Below, in pieces: positions 18,319 through 25,826 of a stretch of 64,000 nt of DNA. This DNA comes from Flammeovirgaceae bacterium SG7u.111 (GTDB taxonomy: Bacteria; Bacteroidota; Bacteroidia; Cytophagales; Flammeovirgaceae): contig CP139021.1 of assembly GCA_034044135.1 (NCBI GenBank), positions 671,635 through 735,634 of the forward strand, given 5' to 3'. The stretch's first letter is position 1, and the number at the start of each line of letters is the position of its first letter. The notes under the pieces were generated by a model, which searched no databases, was not told where the DNA came from, and worked only from the letters and a program-made list of their open reading frames with translations. The position numbers were made by a program, and so were the translations under genes.

Positions 18319-18786
18319 CTAAATAGTATTTTCAAAACCTACATCAACCTTTAAGTCACTACCTTCGGCAGCATCTACTGCCAGCTCATCGCAGCGTTCA
18401 TTTTCGGGGTTGCCAGCATGACCCTTCACCCATTGGAACTTCACTCGGTGTTTTTTGTAAAGAGGAATAAATTTTTGCCATAGGTCGGGATTTTTTTTGT
18501 CTTTAAATCCCTTTTTTACCCAGCCCCAAAGCCAGCCTTTTTCCACGGCATCCACTACGTATTTCGAATCCGAATAGATGAGGACATCAACTCCGGCGAC
18601 CTTCAATGCCTCCAATCCTTTTATCACTGCCAAAAGTTCCATGCGGTTATTGGTGGTCTTGCGGAAACCTTCTGAAAGCTCTTTTCGCATTTTGAATTTT
18701 TCGGAAATGAGCACTGTCCCATATCCGCCGGGTCCAGGGTTGCCCCTAGAAGAACCATCTGTGTATATTACTACTGAATTTGCCAT
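18319..18786 (-). CDS. rnhA: Ribonuclease HI
   Basis: RNase HI cuts the RNA strand of RNA-DNA hybrids, removing R-loops and primers. The mature frame is 155 residues, the usual length. All catalytic residues are present: Asp10 (YTDGSS), Glu50 (NNRMELLAV), Asp73 (YSDSKYV), His123 (KGHAGN) and Asp133 (RCDELAV). The ATG at 18786 (MANSVVIYTDG) is chosen. The 14-codon extension upstream is Cys-rich and overlaps a candidate promoter, so it is unlikely to be translated. Confidence 0.95.
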   Translation of the reverse strand: MANSVVIYTDGSSRGNPGPGGYGTVLISEKFKMRKELSEGFRKTTNNRMELLAVIKGLEALKVAGVDVLIYSDSKYVVDAVEKGWLWGWVKKGFKDKKNPDLWQKFIPLYKKHRVKFQWVKGHAGNPENERCDELAVDAAEGSDLKVDVGFENTI

Positions 18787-18817
18787 GTCTATAAAAATAA
18801 AATAGTTGCACGAACAG

Positions 18818-18825
18818 CAAAGATA
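18818..18825 (-). promoter_or_regulatory. Candidate promoter of rnhA
   Basis: On the minus strand TATCTTTG matches TAnnTTTG 32 bases before the rnhA ATG. A TTTG lies 22 bases further upstream (18848-18851), near the usual -33 spacing. This is the best-formed promoter I found in the window. Confidence 0.45.
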
Positions 18826-19009
18826 CAAGAATTGGATAGCCCTTGCTCAAATTTCTACAATACCCTGAGCCAATGCCAAGCTTTATGGCATTTTTAAGCA
18901 GGTATTAATACCTACATGGGGTGTTTTTTGGAAAAGTATCGATATAATGATAGATAGGAGTATCGATTTTAGGTTTTTTTATCTTTCATAAAGAAAGATA
19001 AATTACTAC

Positions 19010-19456
19010 ATGAACTTTGCCGATGATATTGTTGATCTCTGCGATGTCCCACATAAAAGAATCTTTGAATGTGCTTTATTATACTACCTCAAGGAAACTA
19101 ATTCTATTGTTCTCCGCATTGCTCGAATAGAGTCCTTTCTTCGTGCTTTTTTACATAAAATAGAAAGCTCTGCCTCAGATAGGATACTGGAAGTGAACCT
19201 TAGTGAGCGGAACCTCCGAAGGGTGTTTATGAACCATACGGGGGTCAGCCCGAAGGTTTTTGCCAGCATTACTCGTTTCAATTCTTGTGTGAAGGAGTTG
19301 ATGATGTCGGAAAAAAAAGATTGGATAGGGATAGTAGTAAAGCACGGCTACTACAACCAGTCTCATTTTATCAAAGAATTCAAAAAATATTGTGGTCAAG
19401 CTCCTGCTAGTTTCAAAAGTAAATTTGAAACCTTTGATCGGTTTTTTAGGCTTTAG
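19010..19456 (+). CDS. Short AraC-type regulator, DNA-binding half only
   Basis: A 148-residue protein. Residues from about 60 to the end form the double helix-turn-helix AraC domain: LSERNLRRVFMNHTGVSPKVF, then IGIVVKHGYYNQSHFIKEFKKYCGQ with the closing PASF. AraC-family proteins usually add an N-terminal sensing domain and reach about 270-300 residues. Here only some 60 helical residues precede the DNA-binding part, and the upstream 180 bases hold no missing half in another frame that I can see. It may be a truncated remnant or a genuinely short regulator. It converges on the DUF1304 gene. Confidence 0.75.
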   Translation: MNFADDIVDLCDVPHKRIFECALLYYLKETNSIVLRIARIESFLRAFLHKIESSASDRILEVNLSERNLRRVFMNHTGVSPKVFASITRFNSCVKELMMSEKKDWIGIVVKHGYYNQSHFIKEFKKYCGQAPASFKSKFETFDRFFRL

Positions 19457-19822
19457 CTACCTCGCCAAAAGGACAATTGCAAGCGCAATGATTGCAGGGA
19501 CTGCTTGTACGGTAAATATTTTTTTGGAAGCGGTGAGTGCCCCGTAAATTCCGGCAACTATTACGCAGCCCAAAAAGAAAATGGCGACATTAGAACTCCA
19601 TGCCTGATCTGAAATAAAGTACGTCCAAATCAGACCAGCGGAAAGGAAACCGTTGTACAGTCCTTGGTTGGCGGCCATGCTTTTGGTTGGAGCAAACAAA
19701 TCTTCGGGAAATTTTTTAAATGTTTTCTTGCCCAAAGTTTCCCAAGCAAACATTTCCATGTAAAGGATGTATAAGTGCTCAATAGCTACAAAGCCAATCA
19801 TGATTTTTGATACTATTTCCAT
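19457..19822 (-). CDS. DUF1304-type membrane protein
   Basis: A 121-residue protein with four hydrophobic segments (about residues 5-22, 55-72, 76-96, 102-120). The motif order IEHLYILYMEMFAW, then NQGLYNGFLSAGL, matches the DUF1304 family of small integral membrane proteins of unknown function. It abuts the convergent AraC-type gene with no gap. A long perfect inverted repeat lies about 110 bases upstream of its start. Confidence 0.8.
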   Translation of the reverse strand: MEIVSKIMIGFVAIEHLYILYMEMFAWETLGKKTFKKFPEDLFAPTKSMAANQGLYNGFLSAGLIWTYFISDQAWSSNVAIFFLGCVIVAGIYGALTASKKIFTVQAVPAIIALAIVLLAR

Positions 19823-19934
19823 AGTTACTTCTTTTCTGAAAAGTAGATTTTTTTTGTTAGGACAGGCTCAAGGTAAGTATAAAATATGGAATACCAAGAG
19901 TTGAGTTTTGCAGGGTTTAAATCAAGGTTTTGTT

Positions 19935-19979
19935 CCGTCCTAAAATAAGTCGAAATACTGTCAACTTATTTTAGGACGG
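19935..19979. repeat. 16-bp perfect inverted repeat
   Basis: CCGTCCTAAAATAAGT at 19935-19950 is exactly complementary to bases 19964-19979, with a 13-base loop. Neither strand has a T-run after the stem, so a classical terminator is unlikely. It lies between the debranching-enzyme stop and the DUF1304 start, both on the minus strand. Confidence 0.6.
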
Positions 19980-20040
19980 GACAGCAACAAAAAAAGATAG
20001 TTAGGGTAACCCAATTGCCTTTTTTGTGTTTTGTGCCCAT

Positions 20041-22224
20041 CTATTTAACCACAGTCAGTTTCCACCCTTCGGGAGAGTTTTCCCAGTTCACACCTACCAT
20101 TTGGTCGTGGTTGTGCCTCACCAAGTGGAGGTTCACGAACCCATTGCCTACCAACAAATTTTTGATGGTGATTTCTTCTAAATAGGAAGGCAAAATGGGC
20201 TTTTGAAAGGATATTTCTTTGGTAAGAGGGGAGATTTTGATTTGGAGTACGGCTTTAAGTAGCATGAACACAGCGGCAACTGACCAAGCTTGCGGCGAAC
20301 AAGCCACTGGGTACGATGTAGGTCCTTCCCCTTTTCTCCTTTCCATTCCACAAAAGAGCTCGGGCAGGCGCTGAAGCGGAATAAAAAGCGAAGCATCGAA
20401 CAGCCCTGTCATTAGTCTGAGAGCCTGTTGCTGAAAGCCATAGCGGGAAAGCCCTGAGGCTATCAAGGCAACATCGTGGGGCCAAACCGAACCGTTGTGA
20501 TACGACATGGGGTTGTACCTCACTTCGTCTGAAGATAGGGTGCGTATTCCCCAGCCGTTGAACATATCGGGCTTGAGCAAAGTAGCTGCTAATGCCTTGG
20601 CTTTGGAAGGGTCGGCTATGCCTGTATAAAGTACATGACCTGCATTAGAAGATTTCACTCGGCAGGGCTGTTTGTTGCCATCTAGGGCAAGTACGTAGCA
20701 ATTTAGCTCTTTGTCCCAAAAGCGTTCGTTGAACTTTTCTTTTAGTCTTTTTGCTTCATCTCTCCATTGGTTGGCAAGGGCATGTTCGCCAAAGGTTTTA
20801 GCAAGGTTTGCCCCATGGATTTTTGCTGCATACACATAGCCTTGCACTTCGCAGAGGGCAATGGGAGGATCGGCAAGTTGTCCATTGCTGTGGGAAACGG
20901 AGTCATGGCTATCTTTCCAGCCTTGGTTGGTCAGCCCGTTTTTTGCCTTGTGCTTATATTCCACAAACCCATCTTGGTCAAGATCGCCGTATAGGTTAAT
21001 CCACTCTAAAGCTTTTTTTATGTTGGACCAAATTTTTTTGAGCGTCCCCAAATCGGCAGTGCGCTGGTAATATTCCCCTGCCAGCATCACGAATAGTGGT
21101 GTAGCATCTATAGTACCGTAGTATTGGCGAAAGGGTACTTCGTTTAAGTTAACCATTTCTCCGCCCCGTGTCTCGTGGAGTATTTTTCCTGGCTCTGCAT
21201 CGTTTTCCTCGTCTAGCTTGTCCGACTGGCAGGCTGCAAGGTAGAGCAGTGTATCCCTTGATAAATCGGGGGCTACCCAAAGCGTTTCAAGTGCTGTGAT
21301 AATTCCGTCTCTTCCAAAGGCTGTGTTGTACCAAGGAACTCCCGCATAGGGATATTTCCCAAAAGGCGTATCTGCCATGAGGGAGATAAGGTCGGATTTG
21401 GAACGGTTGAGCCAGTGCGAAAACTGTTCGTTGGAAGTTTCGATGGTCGGGAAATACGATTTGTTTTCTTCCAAGCTAGGCTCTACTTGCGGTCGGAGAT
21501 GTTGGTAGACCTTGGTTTCAAAATTGCCTTCTCCTTCCTCAAACGCAATGGAATAATCGAGGGCAATGGTTTGCTTTGGAGGTAGGCAAAGGTCAAAATA
21601 TACTTCTTCACCTTCAAACTGGTGAAACTCTTGTCCAAAAGAGATATTGGCTTTTCTGCTGATATTGTCCAGCCCGTGGTAGCAAATCACTACCTGTTTG
21701 TTGCCTATTTGCTTGTTGCTATCTAGCATGCCTCTTTTTTCCCTTTTGAGTCCCCTCACCTCAAAAATATCCTTAAAATCGCCAGAAAAAGTGAGGGAGA
21801 GTTTTAGGGAAACAGCTATTTCCCCAAAGTTTTGAAGTTCTATTTTTTCAAGGTAAACCCCATTTCTTACAAACTGGCTTCTGCGTATATGTGCGGTTCC
21901 GTTTCTTAAAAAAGTACCATCGGCTAGGAGCAAGTCAGGGTTGGTAAGGTCTACCGAAAGAATCTCATTTTCTTCCTTTATGTTGGAACTGAGCAATGTC
22001 AAAGCTTCTCCTTCCAGCTTCAAAGCCAATGTGTTGATGTACCGCGTATCTTTGTGGTAAAGCCCATGCACCGCCTTTCCAAGCGGCAAAATATCACCCA
22101 TTCGGCTAAAAATTCCGAATGTGCCACAGTGATTGAGCACCTGCACCCTGTCGTCTATGTAGCCAGGGTCAAATGCCCACTCTTTTTTCGAGTGCTTAGG
22201 TTGGTTTTCTACTGTATTTGTCAT
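20041..22224 (-). CDS. Glycogen-debranching-like amylo-alpha-1,6-glucosidase
   Basis: A 727-residue protein. Residues from about 30 to 230 form the N-terminal beta domain of the GDE_N_bis type (FGIFSRMGDILPLGKAVHGL). The rest is an (alpha/alpha)6 barrel like the glucosidase half of glycogen-debranching enzyme, with conserved ETRGGEMVN, WKDSHDSV and YHNGSVWPHD segments. It should hydrolyse alpha-1,6-linked glucose or related oligosaccharides in the cytoplasm; the exact substrate is inferred. The GT4 gene lies 75 bases upstream on the same strand, suggesting a joint role in storage or compatible-solute sugar metabolism. Confidence 0.85.
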   Translation of the reverse strand: MTNTVENQPKHSKKEWAFDPGYIDDRVQVLNHCGTFGIFSRMGDILPLGKAVHGLYHKDTRYINTLALKLEGEALTLLSSNIKEENEILSVDLTNPDLLLADGTFLRNGTAHIRRSQFVRNGVYLEKIELQNFGEIAVSLKLSLTFSGDFKDIFEVRGLKREKRGMLDSNKQIGNKQVVICYHGLDNISRKANISFGQEFHQFEGEEVYFDLCLPPKQTIALDYSIAFEEGEGNFETKVYQHLRPQVEPSLEENKSYFPTIETSNEQFSHWLNRSKSDLISLMADTPFGKYPYAGVPWYNTAFGRDGIITALETLWVAPDLSRDTLLYLAACQSDKLDEENDAEPGKILHETRGGEMVNLNEVPFRQYYGTIDATPLFVMLAGEYYQRTADLGTLKKIWSNIKKALEWINLYGDLDQDGFVEYKHKAKNGLTNQGWKDSHDSVSHSNGQLADPPIALCEVQGYVYAAKIHGANLAKTFGEHALANQWRDEAKRLKEKFNERFWDKELNCYVLALDGNKQPCRVKSSNAGHVLYTGIADPSKAKALAATLLKPDMFNGWGIRTLSSDEVRYNPMSYHNGSVWPHDVALIASGLSRYGFQQQALRLMTGLFDASLFIPLQRLPELFCGMERRKGEGPTSYPVACSPQAWSVAAVFMLLKAVLQIKISPLTKEISFQKPILPSYLEEITIKNLLVGNGFVNLHLVRHNHDQMVGVNWENSPEGWKLTVVK

Positions 22225-22299
22225 CGTTTGTTTCTTCGTTCATTCTAACTAGTGTGTTAATAGCTGAGGTACAGCTCAGACCATAGGTTTTTTTGTGGA

Positions 22300-23397
22300 T
22301 CAGTTTGCTTTCTTCATTCTATAGCCGTTTGAAAGTACCCGATGGTTTCCCTTGCGCAAGCGTTTCGCTTTTTTCGAGAGCAAATCCTCAAAAAGTACTA
22401 GGTAGTTACTTGCCATAACCGAAGCAGAGAACCTCCGTTCAAAAGTTTCTCTTACAGTGTTTCTATCGATCAGGTCGATGTTTTCCAAAGCGGTAACGGC
22501 TTCGTCCGCAGATTTTACAATGAACCCACTTTCTCCTTTGTCAATCACTTCGGGTACAGAGCCGTGTTTAAAGGCTATCACAGGTGTGCCGCATGCCATC
22601 GCTTCTATCATTACCATTCCAAAAGGCTCAGGCCAGTCTATAGGGAAAAGTAGGGCTTTGGCATTACCCAAAAACGCCCCCTTTTTATCTTCTCCTATTT
22701 CACCAATAAACTCTACGCTTGGGTGTTCCAGCAAGGGTTTGATTTTTTCTTCAAAATATACTTGGTCAGCCTTATCCACCTTTGCCGCAATTTTGAGTTT
22801 TATGCCAGCTCTTATAGCGATGGCTATTGCTCGGTCGGGTCGTTTTTCAGGGGAGATTCTACCAATAAAAGCTGCATACTCACCGTCTCCATTGCCTTTT
22901 TTGTAAAGGTCGAGAGGCAAGCCATGGTAAACCGTCCTGGTCCAATTGGCTTTTGCAGGTAGGAGCTTTCGCTGGGCATTAGAAATAGAAACCAAAGGTT
23001 GTTGGGAAAATTTCCTGTAAACATACGCCAAGTCGGGTATGTCTAGCCTACCGTGCAGGGTAGTAACGGTAGGCATTTGGCATTGCGCCGAAAAAGGGAA
23101 GTGGAGGTAGTCTGTATGGAAATGAAGTATGTCAAACTCTTCGGCTTTTTCTATGACCTCTTGCATTTGAATAATGTGATGCGCTAGGGGGGCTTTTACC
23201 TCTGGGTTGAGCCGAAGGGCTTCGGGGACGTGGCTCACCAGCTTTGCCGATGTGTTGGAGTCTTTGGAGGCAAACAAGGTTACTTCATGCCCTTGGGCTA
23301 CCAACTCTTCTGTAAGGTATGAAACTACTCGCTCGGTTCCTCCATACATCTTCGGTGGCACCGATTCATATAAAGGTGCTATTTGTGCTATTTTCAT
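22300..23397 (-). CDS. Glycosyltransferase family 4
   Basis: A 365-residue GT-B fold enzyme. The N-terminal half has the acceptor-side motif MYGGTERVVSYLTEEL. The C-terminal half has FIGRISPEKRPDRAI, and the donor-binding EPFGMVMIEAMACGTPVIA with its EX7E pair, then GSVPEVI. These define GT4 retaining transferases. The sugar donor and acceptor cannot be read. It is paired with the debranching-like gene immediately downstream. The C-terminus is rich in Lys/Arg. Confidence 0.9.
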   Translation of the reverse strand: MKIAQIAPLYESVPPKMYGGTERVVSYLTEELVAQGHEVTLFASKDSNTSAKLVSHVPEALRLNPEVKAPLAHHIIQMQEVIEKAEEFDILHFHTDYLHFPFSAQCQMPTVTTLHGRLDIPDLAYVYRKFSQQPLVSISNAQRKLLPAKANWTRTVYHGLPLDLYKKGNGDGEYAAFIGRISPEKRPDRAIAIAIRAGIKLKIAAKVDKADQVYFEEKIKPLLEHPSVEFIGEIGEDKKGAFLGNAKALLFPIDWPEPFGMVMIEAMACGTPVIAFKHGSVPEVIDKGESGFIVKSADEAVTALENIDLIDRNTVRETFERRFSASVMASNYLVLFEDLLSKKAKRLRKGNHRVLSNGYRMKKAN

Positions 23398-23431
23398 TAT
23401 TTATACTATTAGAGTCCAAAAATATGTTTTG

Positions 23432-23680
23432 TTATGCAACCCATTGTGAATTAAAGGTGGTTGTGGGTTGCGAATCGTAAAGTTTTGCGGCTTCAAGTTT
23501 GGGAAAAGGGTGGAGTATCTTGTCGAGTTTATTTTCCCAAAGCCATTTGTCCAAACACTCCTTTTCGTACCTGCTCAAGCAGTTTATCGCTTTTTTGTAC
23601 TCTTTGTTAAAAATATCCTTGTCAAAGCTTACTTTGCTTAGAATAGTCTTATAATACTCCAAAAATGAAAATTTGCTCAT
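23432..23680 (-). CDS. Small conserved-looking protein, unknown function
   Basis: An 82-residue helical protein (MSKFSFLEYYKTILSKVSFD), with the central KKAINCLSRYEKECLDKWLWENK. I recognise no family with certainty, though the pattern recalls small single-domain proteins found often in Cytophagales. The ATG at 23680 is preferred over the TTG at 23689. It precedes the GT4 gene by 34 bases and may share its transcript. Confidence 0.55.
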   Translation of the reverse strand: MSKFSFLEYYKTILSKVSFDKDIFNKEYKKAINCLSRYEKECLDKWLWENKLDKILHPFPKLEAAKLYDSQPTTTFNSQWVA

Positions 23681-23752
23681 ATCCAACAATTTACGTTATA
23701 CAAGCTTGCTTATAACAAAAAGGTAAAGGTTAGTGGGCGTACTCCGCTAAAT

Positions 23753-23782
23753 GGCATGCTCACGGAATTTCCGTGGGCATGC
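23753..23782. terminator. Strong hairpin downstream of the Hsp20 gene
   Basis: GGCATGC, then CACGG, pair with CCGTG and GCATGCC around AATTT with a single mismatch. It lies 50 bases past the Hsp20 stop. There is no T-run, so it may be an RNA-stabilising or factor-dependent end. Confidence 0.45.
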
Positions 23783-23831
23783 CTAACAATGGAAAAGTGT
23801 ACAGGCAGTAGTGTGTGCTGCTTTTACCATG

Positions 23832-24248
23832 TTACGAGATGCATATGGTCTTAACAGGTTTACGCTTAGCCTCCTCTTTTTTAGGAATTATCATGGATAG
23901 GATACCATTTTCATATTTTGCCGCTACCTTGTCAATTTCTACAGTGTTGGGTAAATAGAAAGAGCGTACAAAAGAATGGTAGGAGAACTCTCTTTGTACA
24001 AATGTTCCCTCTTCTTCAGGTATATCCACCTGAATATTCAGTGTGCTGTTGTTGAGTTCAATTTTAAAATCTTTTTTGTTCATTCCTGGGGCTGCCATGT
24101 CTACGTGGAACTCCTCGTTGGTTTCGTAAATATTTACTGGAGGAACGTAGTTGCCCTCGATAGAGCGGTTGGGCCATCCGCTTAGACTTCTTCTGAAGAA
24201 ATCATCGAAAAATGAATCTTGCCACAAACTTCTTTTAATGATATCCAT
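23832..24248 (-). CDS. Small heat-shock protein (Hsp20/alpha-crystallin)
   Basis: A 138-residue ATP-independent chaperone that holds unfolding proteins. The N-terminal arm (WQDSFFDDFFRRSLSGW) is aromatic-rich as usual. The alpha-crystallin domain runs from about residue 32 to 125 (VNIYETNEEFHVDMAAPGM) and includes the family AKYENGILSMIIPKKEE near its end. The C-terminal IXI-like anchor is present only as KTICIS. The gene is isolated, and I see no obvious heat-shock operator upstream. Confidence 0.92.
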   Translation of the reverse strand: MDIIKRSLWQDSFFDDFFRRSLSGWPNRSIEGNYVPPVNIYETNEEFHVDMAAPGMNKKDFKIELNNSTLNIQVDIPEEEGTFVQREFSYHSFVRSFYLPNTVEIDKVAAKYENGILSMIIPKKEEAKRKPVKTICIS

Positions 24249-24536
24249 AGCTTTTCAAATTTTAATGTTTAACAATTCAACAAAAGATATTAGCTAAATC
24301 GATGCCTCTAGGAGAGGCACATCAAAAATCCAAATAGGATGAATCTCAAAAAATGGATTTGTTACTGAAAGTATATTTCAATTGCTATGCCAGTTGGAAA
24401 TGTGGGCAAAAACATACTGACGATGAGAAAAAATGACAGTTTTAATTGAAAAATTGTCAGTATGGCTCCTGACAGGGAATGGGAAATTGTTCCACTAGCT
24501 AAGAAAATAACTGCCTCGCTAGTGGAACAGCTTGTT

Positions 24537-25316
24537 CTATTCTTCCTTCTTAATCTTCATCAGTGCCTTGTCGTTTATGCCGTATTGTAGGGCGAGGGTG
24601 GTGAAGAAGAAAATGCCCAAATCGCTGAAATCGGTCATCCTGAACCGTGAGTCGTAGGCAACTATGTATTTTTTGAGGTGGAAAGAGGCTACCAAGAGGG
24701 TGATGCCAAATGCCAAGCTTGTGATATACGTGACGATGGGCTTCACCACGGCAAGCGACTCGTTCCCAAAACCTAGGTACAAACCGTAACTGGAAAAGAG
24801 GAGCGACCAAGTAACTATTAGCCAGTTGCCATATTTCTTGCCCAATTGTTCTCCTTCTTCTCCGCCTATGGTTTTGAAAGTGTTCGAAATCCAGTAGATA
24901 TTATAAAATCCGAAAGTGAGCAGGTTGAAAAAGAAAATGCTGAACAAAGAACCCTTGTCCCGTATTCCTTTTTCTTTTGGTTCTACCAAAAATAAAATAA
25001 GGCTCAGCCCTATGAAAGTCATTCCTAACAAATAGAAAACGGAAGAGAGGTTGGTAGGCACTATGTAATATAGGCTGTTGTAAAATTCCTCTATGCCAAG
25101 GGCGTTGTAGCTGGTGTCGTTTGCCAGCCTCAAGCCTTCAGCAAGGAAACTGGTGATATTGGAAAGTGCAAGCATCAAAAAACCTAGGGGGAAATAACTT
25201 TTGAGCTGGTTTGGTAGCTTGTTGTTGTGTTTTTGGCACAGCAGAAATAAGGTGGCATATAAAATAGTATAGGTGCTGATTCTTATCAAATAATGAAATT
25301 CGTTCAGTACGTCCAT
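24537..25316 (-). CDS. Multi-pass membrane protein with DUF4234-like segment
   Basis: A protein of about 259 residues with six or seven hydrophobic segments. The central piece LFSIFFFNLLTFGFYNIYW, followed by a polar stretch with Gly-Glu repeats and KKYGNWLIVTWSL, resembles DUF4234-type proteins, whose function is unknown. The ATG at 25316 (MDVLNEFHYL) starts at the first helix. The frame extends to 25421, but the extra Pro/Asn-rich 35 residues look untranslated. It has no close neighbour on this strand. Confidence 0.6.
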   Translation of the reverse strand: MDVLNEFHYLIRISTYTILYATLFLLCQKHNNKLPNQLKSYFPLGFLMLALSNITSFLAEGLRLANDTSYNALGIEEFYNSLYYIVPTNLSSVFYLLGMTFIGLSLILFLVEPKEKGIRDKGSLFSIFFFNLLTFGFYNIYWISNTFKTIGGEEGEQLGKKYGNWLIVTWSLLFSSYGLYLGFGNESLAVVKPIVTYITSLAFGITLLVASFHLKKYIVAYDSRFRMTDFSDLGIFFFTTLALQYGINDKALMKIKKEE

Positions 25317-25569
25317 TGTAAAAGGGTTGATTGAATAAATTGAATAATAGTTTAGAAAGGTAACGATTGGAGGTGGGTTAATTGGATGGATTAGTTCTTT
25401 TTGGTTTGGATGCCCATTCATGTCATTCCCATGAAAATGGAAATCTCTGTTCTATTATTTGCAATAATTTGGTGCATGGATAATTGCTGCCGTATAATGA
25501 AAAGCCTTGTAAAACAGTAGATTGAAGAGAGGGTTATTTGCATTTTCCCTGTCTTATTTTGGTCAGCCC

Positions 25570-25711
25570 AAAGCCTCGAAGAGGCGATATGATTATAGCT
25601 ATCTACAAGACTAAAACATAGCCCTGAAGGGGCGAAATAATATGTCGCCCCTTCAGGGCTAGTTTATGTTTTTGCCATTTTCTATAATTATATCGTCCCT
25701 TCGGGACTTTG
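25570..25711. repeat. REP-like palindrome cluster
   Basis: Three related units lie in the 510-base gap before the 25827 gene. Unit 1 is GCCTCGAAGAGGCGATAT at 25573. Unit 2 is a palindrome with 17-bp perfect arms (25619-25635 and 25645-25661). Unit 3, at 25683-25711, is inverted and reads GTCCCGAAGGGACGATAT on the minus strand. The shared core is CCnnGAAGnGGCGA-AT followed by an AT-rich tail. The rest of the gap (25317-25569 and 25712-25826) shows nothing I can identify. Confidence 0.65.
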
Positions 25712-25826
25712 TTTTTCAGTCATACAAACACTCTACAGGCAGCAGTTGAAATGGCTCTGTTTTTCTCTTTCCCAACTTCTACCCCCTTTTTTTGCTCTTA
25801 AAAAATACGAGTGATTATCTTGCGGA

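Noticed and set aside
18109..18354. 81-residue plus-strand frame overlapping the rnhA end
   Set aside because: Composition is unlike a protein (Arg/Asn-rich, no motif), it overlaps the well-supported rnhA, and it has no ribosome-site or promoter signal.
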